Origin: Klebsiella ornithinolytica NBRC 105727 = ATCC 31898
GTDB taxonomy: Bacteria > Pseudomonadota > Gammaproteobacteria > Enterobacterales > Enterobacteriaceae
Length of the DNA stretch: 64,000 bases
Assembly: GCF_001598295.1 (NCBI RefSeq)
Contig: NZ_BCYR01000010.1
Location: 62,001-126,000, forward strand
Direction: 5' to 3'
Shown: positions 17,319 to 26,049 of the stretch, piece by piece
Layout: each line of letters opens with the position of its first letter
Numbering within the stretch: the first letter of the stretch is position 1
Made by a program: the position numbers and the translations under genes
The notes under the pieces: generated by a model
What the model was told of the DNA's origin: nothing
What the model saw: the letters and a program-made list of their open reading frames with translations, nothing else
Database searches by the model: none

Positions 17319-17702
17319 ATGAAAATTGCCCATATCGCGCTCTGGACCCGGCAGCTTGAACAACAGGCCCGTTTCTGGACCAGCTTCTTTAACGGCCAGA
17401 TTAACGAAAAATATTGCAGCCGGACCAATCCCGGCTTTGAGTCTTATTTTGTGAAAATTGGCGAAGACATTGCCATTGAGCTGATGTGCAAACCGGGGCT
17501 GCAGGCGGTCACGCCGGACAATAACCACACTGGATGGGTTCATCTGGCTATCTCCGTCGGCGGTGCGCAGCAGGTCGATGCGCTGGCGAAGCGGGCAGAA
17601 ACACAGGGGATTTTAGTCTCCCCGCCGCGCACGACCGGCGACGGCTATTATGAAGCGGTGATCAAAGACCCGGATGGCAATCTGATTGAAATCGTTGCAT
17701 AG
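17319..17702 (+). CDS. VOC (glyoxalase I-like) metalloprotein
   Basis: Predicted 127-residue single VOC domain protein. The candidate metal ligands are H5, E54, H75 and E124, the classic H/E/H/E set of glyoxalase-I-type folds, and the sequence ends with the DPDGNLIEI motif. This suggests a lactoylglutathione-lyase-like or related isomerase or dioxygenase activity in the cytoplasm. I chose the ATG at 17319 because the VOC fold begins MKIAHIALW there, and gaggt precedes it. An ATG at 17274 with a better aaggag site would add 15 unconserved residues. The frame ends 35 bases before the acetyltransferase gene, so the two may be co-transcribed. Confidence 0.82.
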   Translation: MKIAHIALWTRQLEQQARFWTSFFNGQINEKYCSRTNPGFESYFVKIGEDIAIELMCKPGLQAVTPDNNHTGWVHLAISVGGAQQVDALAKRAETQGILVSPPRTTGDGYYEAVIKDPDGNLIEIVA

Positions 17703-17737
17703 TCATCTCTGCAACCCATTCTGAGCAGGAACGCGCC

Positions 17738-18379
17738 GTGTCTACCTACCATGTCATCGATAAAGAGAGCTGGCATCGTCGAGATCATTTCGAGTTTTAT
17801 CGCACTTTTGCCAACCCCAGCTTTAACCTCTGCGTGCCGGTAGAAGCACAGCGCTTGTATGAGTGCGCGAAGGATCGCCAGGTCTCCTTTTTCCAGCTGG
17901 CGCTCTACGCGCTGCTGCGGGCAGCCAACGCGGTACCTCAGCTCAAGCAGCGGATGCGAGGCGACGATATTATTGAATATGATGATATTGCGGTGATGAC
18001 GCCCGTCATGACCGCCCAGGAAGGGTTTCGTCAGGTGTGGTGCAACAATGCCGCCGACTTCGCCGCCTTTAGCCGCGCGGCGACGCCGAATATTGAGGCG
18101 GCAAAAACCACCGATCCGGCGCCGCTGATTGTCGAGGGCGAGCACTTTTTCTGCGCCAGCTGTCTACCGTGGCTCCATTTTAGCGCCATCACCCAGGCCG
18201 AGTATTATACGGGCGCGGCGGTTCCGGCGCTCACCTGGGGCAAACTGAAAAACGGCGTCATTCCGGTCGCGGGTAAATTCAACCACGCTTTTGTGGATGG
18301 GCTGCACGCCAGCCGTTTTTTCGCCCAGGTTGAAGCGGGGTTTGCCGAGCCGGATACCTTATGGCTGCCGCTGGTCTGA
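17738..18379 (+). CDS. Chloramphenicol acetyltransferase-like protein (CAT type A family)
   Basis: Predicted 213-residue acyl-CoA-dependent acetyltransferase, the usual CAT length. The active-site motif NHAFVDGLH matches the CAT consensus HHxxxDG, with catalytic H183 and D187. The start is a GTG at 17738, since no in-frame ATG is nearby and gagcagga lies upstream. Chromosomal members may or may not confer chloramphenicol resistance. The first His of the usual HH pair is Asn, so activity should not be assumed. Its last 21 bases overlap the 3' end of the opposing arsC. Confidence 0.85.
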   Translation: MSTYHVIDKESWHRRDHFEFYRTFANPSFNLCVPVEAQRLYECAKDRQVSFFQLALYALLRAANAVPQLKQRMRGDDIIEYDDIAVMTPVMTAQEGFRQVWCNNAADFAAFSRAATPNIEAAKTTDPAPLIVEGEHFFCASCLPWLHFSAITQAEYYTGAAVPALTWGKLKNGVIPVAGKFNHAFVDGLHASRFFAQVEAGFAEPDTLWLPLV

Positions 18380-18784
18380 AGCCGCCACGACCCATTCCCC
18401 GTCCTCCTTACGAAACGGCTGTTTCTGCGCCTGGGTAAGGATCTCCAGCACCACTTCCGACGGACGACAAAGGCGTGTGCCCAACGGGGTGACCACGATG
18501 GGCCGGTTAATCAGGATCGGCTGCTGCAACATGCTCTCGATCAGTCGTTCGTCGCTAAGGGTTTCATCATCGAGCCCCAGCTGCGCGTAGGGTTCGACGT
18601 TTTTACGCAGCAGCGCGCGCACCGTTATCCCCATCGCCGCAATCAGACCCACTAACTCTTCCCGCGACGGCGGTGTGTCGAGATAGTAGATAATCGTCGG
18701 CTCAATACCGCTGTTGCGGATCATGGCCAGCGTATTGCGCGACGTGCCGCAATCCGGGTTGTGATAAATGATGGTGTTGCTCAT
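18359..18784 (-). CDS. arsC: ArsC, glutaredoxin-dependent arsenate reductase
   Basis: Predicted 141-residue cytoplasmic enzyme that reduces arsenate to arsenite using glutathione/glutaredoxin. The length equals that of plasmid R773 ArsC. The active-site C12 lies in HNPDCGTSR, and the three-arginine site is visible around RPIVVTPLGTRLCRP. It is the last gene of arsR-arsB-arsC, nine bases after arsB. Its 3' end overlaps the convergent acetyltransferase gene. Confidence 0.95.
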   Translation of the reverse strand: MSNTIIYHNPDCGTSRNTLAMIRNSGIEPTIIYYLDTPPSREELVGLIAAMGITVRALLRKNVEPYAQLGLDDETLSDERLIESMLQQPILINRPIVVTPLGTRLCRPSEVVLEILTQAQKQPFRKEDGEWVVAASDQRQP

Positions 18785-18793
18785 ATCAGGTTC

Positions 18794-20086
18794 TCACGAC
18801 AGAGAAAAAGAGAGACGCAAAGCGAGTGCGGCCAGCGTCACCAGCAGTACCGGTAGGGTCATGATGATCCCGGTACGGAAATAGTAGCCCCAGGAGATGG
18901 CTCTGTTCTTTTGCGCCAGAACATGCAGCCAGAGCAGCGTCGCAAGGCTGCCGATGGGGGTGATTTTTGGCCCCAGATCGCAGCCAATGACGTTGGCGTA
19001 GATCATCGCCTCTTTAATCACCCCTGTTGCCGTGCTGCCATCAATGGATAGCGCTCCGACCAGCACCGTCGGCATATTATTCATGAGCGACGAGAGCACC
19101 GCCGTCAGCACCCCGGTGCCGAGCGTGGCCACCCACAGCCCGTTTTCCGCCAGCACATTCAGCACGCCGGAGAGCGCGTCGGTTAACCCGGCATTGCGCA
19201 GACCGTAAACAACCAGATACATCCCCAGCGAAAAGATGACGATTTGCCACGGCGCGCCGCGCAGCACGTTGCCCGTATGAATGACTCGCCCCTTTTTCGC
19301 CACCGCCAGCAGCACCGCCGCGCCGGCAGCGGCAATAGCGCTGACCGGGATCCCCAGCGGTTCCAGGATGAAAAAGCCGACCAGCAGCGCCACCAGCACC
19401 ACCCAACCGGTCAGGAACGTCGGGCGATCTTTAATCGCGCTGGCCGGTTCAGGCAACAGGGCCAGATCGTAGACCGCTGGAATATCGCGACGAAAGACCA
19501 GATGCAGCATCGCCAGGGTCGCGAGGATCGCCGCGATATCGACCGGCACCATAACAGCCGCATAACTGCTGAAGCCAAGATGGAAAAAGTCGGCCGAAAC
19601 AATATTGACCAGATTCGACACCACCAGCGGCAGGCTGGCGGTATCGGCAACAAAACCGGCAGCCATCACAAAAGCCAGCGTCGCGCGCTGGCTGAAACCC
19701 AGCGCCGACAGCATCGCAATAACAATGGGGGTCAGAATCAGCGCCGCGCCATCGTTAGCAAACAGCGCAGCCACGACGGCGCCCAGCAGAATTATCCAGC
19801 TAAACAGTCTCCGCCCGCGCCCGTTCCCCCAGCGGGCAACGTGCAGTGCCGCCCAGGAGAAAAAGCCCGACTCGTCCAGCAGCAGACTGATAACAATCAC
19901 CGCAATAAACGCCGCCGTGGCATTCCAGACAATATTCCAGACCAGCGGAATATCGCTCAGATGAATAACGCCGAACGCCAGCGCCAGCGCCGCCCCCAGG
20001 CTCGCACTCCAGCCGATACTGAGTCCCTTCGGCTGCCAGATAACCAGCAGCAGCGTCAATAAAAAAATGGTCCCTGCGAGCAGCAT
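18794..20086 (-). CDS. arsB: ArsB, arsenite/antimonite efflux pump
   Basis: Predicted 430-residue inner-membrane protein with about 11-12 hydrophobic segments, the standard ArsB length (429). Typical ArsB stretches are present, including [28 protein letters not shown] and [18 protein letters not shown]. It exports As(III) and Sb(III) using the proton gradient, alone or with an ArsA ATPase. No arsA or arsD is present in this locus. It begins 45 bases after arsR. Confidence 0.96.
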   Translation of the reverse strand: MLLAGTIFLLTLLLVIWQPKGLSIGWSASLGAALALAFGVIHLSDIPLVWNIVWNATAAFIAVIVISLLLDESGFFSWAALHVARWGNGRGRRLFSWIILLGAVVAALFANDGAALILTPIVIAMLSALGFSQRATLAFVMAAGFVADTASLPLVVSNLVNIVSADFFHLGFSSYAAVMVPVDIAAILATLAMLHLVFRRDIPAVYDLALLPEPASAIKDRPTFLTGWVVLVALLVGFFILEPLGIPVSAIAAAGAAVLLAVAKKGRVIHTGNVLRGAPWQIVIFSLGMYLVVYGLRNAGLTDALSGVLNVLAENGLWVATLGTGVLTAVLSSLMNNMPTVLVGALSIDGSTATGVIKEAMIYANVIGCDLGPKITPIGSLATLLWLHVLAQKNRAISWGYYFRTGIIMTLPVLLVTLAALALRLSFSLS

Positions 20087-20131
20087 CCCTCACCCCATCA
20101 AATATGTAATAACAGATATATTAAGCCGCCA

Positions 20132-20452
20132 TCAGCAGGAAGACGGCGAAGCGTCAGCGACCCGGGCACGCACCTCATCACGCAGGCATCGCCATGCGCT
20201 GTCGATGATCTCTGCCGCCCAGGCCGGCATATGCGGCGACAAACGGTAGTGCACCCATTTCCCTTCCCGGCGGTCAAGAACCAGCCCTCCCTCGCGAAGA
20301 ATCGCCATATGACGGGAGATTTTGGGTTGTGATTCCGCTGTCAGCGCGCAAATATCGCAGACGCACAGTTCACCTTGCTCCCTGAGCAACATCACGATCG
20401 TCAGGCGCGTGGCGTCAGACAATATTTTAAAAACCTCTAGCGGATGCGGCAT
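20132..20452 (-). CDS. arsR: ArsR, arsenite-responsive repressor
   Basis: Predicted 106-residue ArsR/SmtB winged-helix repressor. The As(III) site is the ELCVCDIC motif (C30, C32, C35) in the third helix, as in type I ArsR proteins, followed by the recognition helix AESQPKISRHMAIL. It would bind the 20476-20499 inverted repeat between itself and arsH and release it when arsenite binds. Confidence 0.95.
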   Translation of the reverse strand: MPHPLEVFKILSDATRLTIVMLLREQGELCVCDICALTAESQPKISRHMAILREGGLVLDRREGKWVHYRLSPHMPAWAAEIIDSAWRCLRDEVRARVADASPSSC

Positions 20453-20475
20453 TTTCGATTCCTTAGCGTGACATT

Positions 20476-20499
20476 TACATATATGCTAAATCATATGTA
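20476..20499. promoter_or_regulatory. Predicted ArsR operator
   Basis: tacatat (20476-20482) and atatgta (20493-20499) form a perfect 7-bp inverted repeat with a 10-base spacer. It sits in the 90-base gap between divergent arsR and arsH, the expected place for a site controlling both transcripts. Confidence 0.6.
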
Positions 20500-20541
20500 T
20501 TCATTTTGAAACAACCGCTCTCAAAAAAAAGGTGTTCCCCC

Positions 20542-21240
20542 ATGGCTGATTTTCCTGCCCTGCAACATGAATTTTTTGATTTTGAACTTGCCAACAAGCT
20601 CCCGGATCGGGCGCCACCGCGCATCCTCATTCTCTACGGCTCGCTTCGCGAGCGCTCTTTCAGCCGCTTCGCCGCGGAAGAGGCCGGGCGACTGCTGACG
20701 GCCATGGGCGCCAGCGTCCAGACCTTCAATCCTTCCGGACTGCCGCTGCCCGATGATGCGCCGGAATCGCACCCTAAAGTGGTTGAGCTGCGTGAACGGG
20801 TGCGCTGGTGCGACGGGATGATCTGGAGTTCACCGGAGCGACATGGCGCGATGAGCGCGGTGATGAAAGCCCAGATTGACTGGATCCCCCTGAGCGAAGG
20901 TGCTGTCCGCCCTTCTCAGGGCAAAACGCTGGCGGTGATGCAGGTGTGCGGCGGTTCCCAGTCGTTCAACGCCGTCAATCAGATGCGGATCCTCGGGCGC
21001 TGGATGCGGATGTTTACTATCCCGAATCAATCGTCTGTCCCCAAAGCCTGGCAGGAGTTTGATGAACAGGGTCGCATGAAACCCTCGCCGTGGTACGACA
21101 GAATCGTCGACGTCAGCGAAGAGCTGTTCAAGATAACCCAGTTGCTGAAAGGCCATACCCCGCTGCTCGCCGGGCGATACAGCGAACGTAAAGAGAGCCA
21201 TCAGGCCCTCTCAGCGCGAGTCAATCAGGCCAAAATCTGA
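20542..21240 (+). CDS. arsH: ArsH, NADPH-dependent FMN reductase/organoarsenical oxidase
   Basis: Predicted 232-residue flavodoxin-like protein. The FMN-binding loop [12 protein letters not shown] and the [19 protein letters not shown] segment are characteristic of ArsH. ArsH oxidises trivalent methylated arsenicals and reduces quinones or Cr(VI) in studied homologues. I chose the ATG at 20542. The frame also allows a TTG at 20506, but that lies against the operator and adds only 12 residues. It is divergent from arsR and likely under the same repressor. Confidence 0.93.
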   Translation: MADFPALQHEFFDFELANKLPDRAPPRILILYGSLRERSFSRFAAEEAGRLLTAMGASVQTFNPSGLPLPDDAPESHPKVVELRERVRWCDGMIWSSPERHGAMSAVMKAQIDWIPLSEGAVRPSQGKTLAVMQVCGGSQSFNAVNQMRILGRWMRMFTIPNQSSVPKAWQEFDEQGRMKPSPWYDRIVDVSEELFKITQLLKGHTPLLAGRYSERKESHQALSARVNQAKI

Positions 21241-21280
21241 CGGGCAATGAGCGAGGATGCCTCCCGGCGCTGACAGGATT

Positions 21281-21784
21281 TCAAATCCCAATCGGTTGAT
21301 AGCCTTGCCACTCGGGTTTTGCCGCCTCGCCCGCAGCGTTGGGCGTCAGGTGTAGATACCAGTCGCCCACCTTGTCCAGCAGCAGACAATCATCGACGGC
21401 CTGCAGATTGTCCTTATGCTGCTGCCAGGCGCCGCGTAGCAGTGTCTGCAGCGCTTTCGCCTTCGCCTCCCGCGCATCACTCGCCGCAAACAGTCCGAAT
21501 TCATGTAGCTCCGCGAGGGTGTCGGACCGATAGCCGCCGGCGTTAACAAAGAACAGCTTCACCCCGTCGTGAGCAGGCGTTCTGGCCAGAGTCACCTCAT
21601 AACCATCGGCCCAGCGGATCCTGCTATAGCCGTCAATATGGATTTTATCCGCATCGCCAAACCAGGCCTCACGCAGCGCAGGCCACGCCTCTTCCGGGGT
21701 TCGCGCCACCACAAACTGAATGTCATGGACTTCAATATTCGATTTACCCGCATTGCCACCGACGTAGAACATAAACAGATGCAT
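21281..21784 (-). CDS. DUF1543 domain-containing protein
   Basis: Predicted 167-residue soluble protein starting MHLFMFYVGGNAGKSNIEVHD, the hallmark opening of DUF1543 proteins, followed by a second repeat-like segment (LFFVNAGGY). The function of the family is unknown. I used the ATG at 21784, since the upstream codons are unlike the family. It converges on arsH, with 40 bases between the stops and no obvious terminator. Confidence 0.8.
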   Translation of the reverse strand: MHLFMFYVGGNAGKSNIEVHDIQFVVARTPEEAWPALREAWFGDADKIHIDGYSRIRWADGYEVTLARTPAHDGVKLFFVNAGGYRSDTLAELHEFGLFAASDAREAKAKALQTLLRGAWQQHKDNLQAVDDCLLLDKVGDWYLHLTPNAAGEAAKPEWQGYQPIGI

Positions 21785-21835
21785 TGCCGATCCTCTGATG
21801 ATCATTTTTCGATATATATCAAACTACATAACGCT

Positions 21836-21990
21836 TGTTGCAGCAAGTTTCCCCGACGCAGGCTGTCGGAAATGCAACAGCCTGCTATCACCGCAGCTGC
21901 ATTTGCAGCAGCCCCTCCGGCAAATAGAAACGTAATTAATTGATTTTATTCATCTAAAAATTCTCCGCGAACTGGCACAGCCTTTGCTAT
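21836..21990 (+). promoter_or_regulatory. sigma-54 promoter and possible enhancer sites for the sfnB operon
   Basis: TGGCAC-N5-TTGCT at 21973-21988 matches the sigma-54 consensus at every defined position. Upstream, tgttgca (21836-21842) and tgcaaca (21873-21879) form an inverted pair about 95-135 bases before the -24 element, the usual zone for an enhancer-binding protein. A 9-base direct repeat atttagtta (22020-22028, 22049-22057) lies in the predicted leader. The sfn genes of Pseudomonas are under the sigma-54 activator SfnR, but no such activator lies in this window. Confidence 0.68.
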
Positions 21991-22073
21991 TCACATATAA
22001 CACATTGGAATTATAGGTTATTTAGTTATCCATTTTTTGCATATAGCCATTTAGTTAACCACGAGAAATCCGT

Positions 22074-23297
22074 ATGTCAGAAAGTAAATCGCCTGTCAGC
22101 TACACCCGCCATTCGCCGAATGCCCATGTCATCGGCAGCGATGAAGAAGCCATCGCCATCGCCCACGAGATTGCCCAGCGGCTACAACCCGGGGCCGCAG
22201 AACGCGACCGTCACGGGACGGTGGCGCCCGAGATTGTCGATACCTTCTCCAACAGCGGCCTGTGGGGCATCACGGTGCCGCGCCAATGGGGCGGTGCCGA
22301 GGTCTCCGCCGCCACCCTGGCCCAGGTGATTGCCATCATCTCCGCCGCCGATCCGTCGCTCGGACAAATTCCGCAAAACCACTACTGCCTGCTCGAGGAC
22401 ATTCGTTTGCAGGGCAGCGCAGAGCAGCAGGCCTTCTTTTTTGGTCTGGTGTTACAGGGGTATCGTTTTGCCAACGCGCTCTCCGAGACCGGCGGCAAAA
22501 CGGTGCTCGATATCCGCACCCGCCTGGAAACCCGCGGTGAAACGCTGTACATCAACGGACGTAAGGGCTATTGCACCGGATCGCTCTACGCCCACTGGAT
22601 AGGCATTCTGGCGCTGGACGCCGACGATCGCGCGCAGCTGGCCTTCGTACCGCGCGACAGCGCTGGCTTGACGGTGCTCGATGACTGGGACTGCCTTGGA
22701 CAGCGGAATACCGCCAGCGGCACGGTGCTGGCGGAGAATCTGGCGGTCGCGCCGTTCCATCTTTTCCCGACGTGGAAATCTTATGCCACGCCGACGCTCG
22801 CCGGCCCCTTCGCGCAGCTCACCACCGCCGCGATTGATGCCGGGATCGCCCGCGCGGCCCTCAACGACACGGTCACCTTTGTTCGCCAGTTCGCCCGACC
22901 GTGGATTGATGCCGGCGTCGAACGGGCCAGCGACGATCCGCTCACCATCTACCATATCGGACAGATTGATAGCCGACTGGCCGCCGCTGAGGCGCTGCTG
23001 GAGCAGGCAGGCAAGGTTCTCGACCGGTTTAAACATGATCTCAGCGAAGAGCATGTGGCGCAGGCTTCCATCGCCGTTGCCCGCGCCAAAGTGTTCACCA
23101 CCGAGGTCGCCCTTGACGCCGCCAGCCGCCTGTTTGAACTCAGCGGTACCCGGGCGACCGGCAACTTTCACAACTTCGATCGCCACTGGCGCAATGCGCG
23201 CGTTCACACCCTGCACGACCCGGTACGCTGGAAATATCAGCTGCTCGGCAACTGGGTATTAAACGGCATTCGCCCACAGCGTCACGACTGGAACTAA
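22074..23297 (+). CDS. SfnB-family sulfur acquisition oxidoreductase
   Basis: Predicted 407-residue flavin-dependent protein of the acyl-CoA dehydrogenase fold, closest to SfnB/DszC-type monooxygenases. Visible features include the N-terminal helical domain with LWGITVPRQWGGAE, the beta-domain stretch NALSETGGKTVLDI, and a C-terminal RLFELSGTRAT-NFHNFDRHWRNAR-HDP block typical of the DszC/SfnB group. Such enzymes use reduced flavin and oxygen to attack organosulfur compounds under sulfate limitation. It is the first gene after the sigma-54 promoter and is followed immediately by an ABC importer. The substrate is unknown. Confidence 0.85.
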   Translation: MSESKSPVSYTRHSPNAHVIGSDEEAIAIAHEIAQRLQPGAAERDRHGTVAPEIVDTFSNSGLWGITVPRQWGGAEVSAATLAQVIAIISAADPSLGQIPQNHYCLLEDIRLQGSAEQQAFFFGLVLQGYRFANALSETGGKTVLDIRTRLETRGETLYINGRKGYCTGSLYAHWIGILALDADDRAQLAFVPRDSAGLTVLDDWDCLGQRNTASGTVLAENLAVAPFHLFPTWKSYATPTLAGPFAQLTTAAIDAGIARAALNDTVTFVRQFARPWIDAGVERASDDPLTIYHIGQIDSRLAAAEALLEQAGKVLDRFKHDLSEEHVAQASIAVARAKVFTTEVALDAASRLFELSGTRATGNFHNFDRHWRNARVHTLHDPVRWKYQLLGNWVLNGIRPQRHDWN

Positions 23298-23298
23298 G

Positions 23299-23973
23299 GT
23301 GGCCCCCGTGCTGGAGTTTTTTGCCGATATCGACTGGAGCGATGTGACCCAGGCGGGCATCGACACGTTAATCATGCTGGGCTGGTCGCTGGGCTTTACC
23401 GTACTGTTCGGCCTGCCGTTGGGGATTGTCCTCTACCTCACCGGCCAGCCGCAGCTGCTGCACGCCCCGCGGCTGTATCGCCTGCTGTCGCTTTGCGTCA
23501 ACGTCCTGCGTTCGCTGCCGTTCATTATTTTGCTGATCGTCATGATCCCGGTCACCACCTTAATTACCGGCACCTCCCTGGGCGTACAGGGCACCATTCC
23601 GCCGCTGGTGGCGGGCTGCGCGCCTTTCTTCGCCCGGCTGGTGGAAAGCGCTTTGCGCGAGGTGGATCACGGTCTGGTGGAGGCCAGCTGGTCAATGGGC
23701 GGCAATACCGCGCAGCTGATCTGGCACACCCTGCTGCCCGAATCACGCGGCGGACTGCTTGCCGCCGTCACCGTTACCGCGATTTTGCTGGTGGATTACA
23801 CCTCTATGGCCGGGGTTATCGGCGGCGGCGGGCTCGGCGATCTGGCGATTCGTTTTGGCTACCAGCGCTTTCAGACCGACGTGATGGTGGTCACCGTCCT
23901 GCTGCTGATTGCCCTGGTGCAGATTTTACAGATGAGCGGCGACCGCCTCGTGCGGTACATGAGCCGTAAATAA
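23299..23973 (+). CDS. MetI-like ABC transporter permease
   Basis: Predicted 224-residue inner-membrane permease of the methionine uptake family, the same size as MetI (217) with about five hydrophobic segments. The EAA loop is seen as EASWSMGGNTAQLIWHTLLPE, and GVIGGGGLGDLAIRFGYQ matches the MetI C-terminal block. The start may be the GTG at 23299 or, with a better spaced aaggtgg site, the GTG at 23308. It follows the SfnB-like gene by one base, so the two are surely co-transcribed. It works with the MetQ-like and MetN-like proteins downstream. Confidence 0.88.
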   Translation: MAPVLEFFADIDWSDVTQAGIDTLIMLGWSLGFTVLFGLPLGIVLYLTGQPQLLHAPRLYRLLSLCVNVLRSLPFIILLIVMIPVTTLITGTSLGVQGTIPPLVAGCAPFFARLVESALREVDHGLVEASWSMGGNTAQLIWHTLLPESRGGLLAAVTVTAILLVDYTSMAGVIGGGGLGDLAIRFGYQRFQTDVMVVTVLLLIALVQILQMSGDRLVRYMSRK

Positions 23974-24004
23974 CACATTCACGCTACTTTTCCAGGAAAA
24001 AACC

Positions 24005-24793
24005 ATGAACAACATCGTGAAAAAAAACCTTATCGCTGCCGGGCTGCTGACCCTCTTCTCCGCCTCTGTCGCCGCCAACGAGACGCTGACCGTCGGCGCC
24101 ACGCCGGTACCGCACGCGGAAATCCTTGAGTTTGTAAAGCCGGAGCTGGCCAAACAGGGCGTTGATTTGAAAATCAAAGTCTTTAACGACTTTATTCAGC
24201 CCAACCAACAGCTGGCGGAGAAAAACCTCGACGCCAACTACTATCAGTACCGTCCGTTCCTCGAGAACTACAACCAGACGCGACATACCCATCTGGTGCC
24301 GGTGGTAGGCGTCCATATTGAACCGTTTGGCGCCTACTCCAGCAAATACCACGACATCAAAGCGCTCCCGGATGGCGCAACCATCGCGGTGCCGAATGAT
24401 CCGGTCAACACCGGGCGGGCGCTGGTCATGTTAAGCGATGCCGGCCTGCTGACCCTGAAAAATCCGAAGGATCCGCAATCGGCGACCCGGGATATTGTCG
24501 CCAACCCGCACCATTTTAAAATTCGCGAGCTGGAAGGCGCCATGCTGGCACGGGCGGTGAATCAGGTCGATCTGGCGTTTATTTTCGCCAACTATGCGCT
24601 GGAAGCAGGGATCGACACCGATAAAGCCCTGCTGGTGGAAAAAGGCAGCGATCTGTACGTCGAGTATCTGGTGGCCCGTCCCGATAACCTCAACGATCCG
24701 GGGATCCAGAAGCTGGCGAAAGCGCTGCACTCCGACGCGGTGCGCAATTTTATCCTGACCCGCTACAAAGGCAAAATCGTCCCGGGCTTCTGA
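24005..24793 (+). CDS. MetQ/NlpA-family substrate-binding protein
   Basis: Predicted 262-residue periplasmic binding protein. It has a signal peptide of about 24 residues (KKNLIAAGLLTLFSASVAA) with an AxA-type cleavage site but no lipobox cysteine, unlike E. coli MetQ, which is a lipoprotein. The mature part shows family landmarks such as VGATPVPHAEILE, DANYYQYRPFL and IAVPNDPVNTGRALVML. The ligand may be methionine or another small sulfur compound. Linkage to SfnB favours a methionine-like or sulfone-derived compound. A terminator-like hairpin follows directly. Confidence 0.88.
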   Translation: MNNIVKKNLIAAGLLTLFSASVAANETLTVGATPVPHAEILEFVKPELAKQGVDLKIKVFNDFIQPNQQLAEKNLDANYYQYRPFLENYNQTRHTHLVPVVGVHIEPFGAYSSKYHDIKALPDGATIAVPNDPVNTGRALVMLSDAGLLTLKNPKDPQSATRDIVANPHHFKIRELEGAMLARAVNQVDLAFIFANYALEAGIDTDKALLVEKGSDLYVEYLVARPDNLNDPGIQKLAKALHSDAVRNFILTRYKGKIVPGF

Positions 24794-24807
24794 TCGCCGG
24801 AGCGTAT

Positions 24808-24834
24808 CCGGCAGCGCTGATGCTGCCGGTTTTT
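24808..24834 (+). terminator. Terminator-like hairpin between binding-protein and ATPase genes
   Basis: ccggcagc/gctgccgg with a 6-base loop is followed by TTTTT (24830-24834), a complete intrinsic terminator shape inside the operon. Partial read-through would give more binding protein than ATPase. Confidence 0.75.
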
Positions 24835-24842
24835 CAAGGTTG

Positions 24843-25901
24843 ATGGAGCAAACTACCGTGACTCACGATCCTCATGCCGTACCGCATATCCAGTTAAGCG
24901 GAATAAGCAAAGCCTACCCTAACGGCGTTCAGGCGCTGCAGAATATTGACCTGACGCTCTATCAGGGCGAGATTTTTGGCATTATCGGCCGCAGCGGCGC
25001 CGGGAAATCGACGCTGCTGCGCCTGTTTAATCGCCTGGAAAACGCCGACAGCGGCGAAATCACCATTCACGGTGAACAGACATTGCGTTATTCACGCAGT
25101 CAGATGCGCGACCTGCGCCGCCGGGTGGCGATGATCTTTCAACACTTCAACCTGATGTCGACCAAAACGGTGGCGCAAAACGTCGAGCTGCCGCTCAAGA
25201 TGGCCGGCGTCCCGCGGGCCGAAAGACAGCGTCGGGTCGATGAGATGCTGGAACTGGTCGGCCTCGGCGCCCTGCGCGATAGCTGGCCGGCAAAGCTCTC
25301 CGGCGGGCAAAAGCAGCGCACCGGGATCGCTCGTGCGCTGGTGACCCAGCCGGAAATTCTGCTTTGCGACGAGGCAACCTCGGCGCTCGATCCGGAAAAC
25401 ACCCTCTCTGTGCTTAAGCTGTTGAAAGAGATTAACCAGCGCCTGGGTCTGACGATTATCCTCATTACCCATGAAATGGAGGTTATCCGCACGCTCTGCG
25501 ATCGGGTGGCGGTGCTGGAGCGCGGGCACATTATCGAACAGGGCGAGGTGTGGCGAGTGTTTGGCAACCCGCAACACGAGGTGACGCGCAGCATGACCAG
25601 TACGCTGCATCACGGTCGTCCCGGCGAGAACCTGTCGTCGGTGGACGGCTCGCAGCTGGTGACCCTGCACTTCGACGGCAGCAGCGGCGGTGAACCGGAT
25701 TTACACCATATCGCTGCTTTGCTCGGCGACGGGGCACGCCTGCTGTACGGCAACTGCGAGCAGATTCAGGGGCGGGTCATCGGGCAACTGCGCATCCGGC
25801 TGCCCCGGCCGCTGGATGAGCGCGCGCTGGGTCAGCACGGCTGGGTCGCGGACCGTCTGACTCTCGCTACGGACCTGTCGGTGGAAAATTCTACGTCTTA
25901 A
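24843..25901 (+). CDS. MetN-like ABC transporter ATPase
   Basis: Predicted 352-residue cytoplasmic ATPase. The Walker A motif is GRSGAGKST, the signature LSGGQKQR, the Walker B LLCDEATSALD, and the switch His lies in ITHE. The C-terminal extension of about 100 residues corresponds to the NIL/ACT-type regulatory domain of MetN (343 residues), which senses methionine in E. coli. I used the ATG at 24843, with aagg upstream. It completes the transporter started by the two preceding genes. A 9-bp stem-loop (25906-25929) follows the stop. Confidence 0.9.
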   Translation: MEQTTVTHDPHAVPHIQLSGISKAYPNGVQALQNIDLTLYQGEIFGIIGRSGAGKSTLLRLFNRLENADSGEITIHGEQTLRYSRSQMRDLRRRVAMIFQHFNLMSTKTVAQNVELPLKMAGVPRAERQRRVDEMLELVGLGALRDSWPAKLSGGQKQRTGIARALVTQPEILLCDEATSALDPENTLSVLKLLKEINQRLGLTIILITHEMEVIRTLCDRVAVLERGHIIEQGEVWRVFGNPQHEVTRSMTSTLHHGRPGENLSSVDGSQLVTLHFDGSSGGEPDLHHIAALLGDGARLLYGNCEQIQGRVIGQLRIRLPRPLDERALGQHGWVADRLTLATDLSVENSTS

Positions 25902-25905
25902 TCAA

Positions 25906-25929
25906 AATCTGGCATTTTATTGCCAGATT
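25906..25929 (+). terminator. Stem-loop after the MetN-like gene
   Basis: aatctggca and tgccagatt pair perfectly around ttttat. The T-tract is poor, so termination may be partial. Transcription of the downstream Dpp-type operon probably restarts in the 25930-26049 gap. Confidence 0.5.
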
Positions 25930-26049
25930 ATTGCTAATGCTGATTCGCTATAAATCATATTTTTTCGTTGTTAGACAGGCCGTGGTGCGCCTCTTATCTT
26001 TCGTCATGAATTGTAAATTTCAGCGCAATCATTTGATGAGGGAGCACTT

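Noticed and set aside
22452-23216. 254-codon minus-strand frame
   Set aside because: It is antisense to the SfnB-like gene, without motif or ribosome site.
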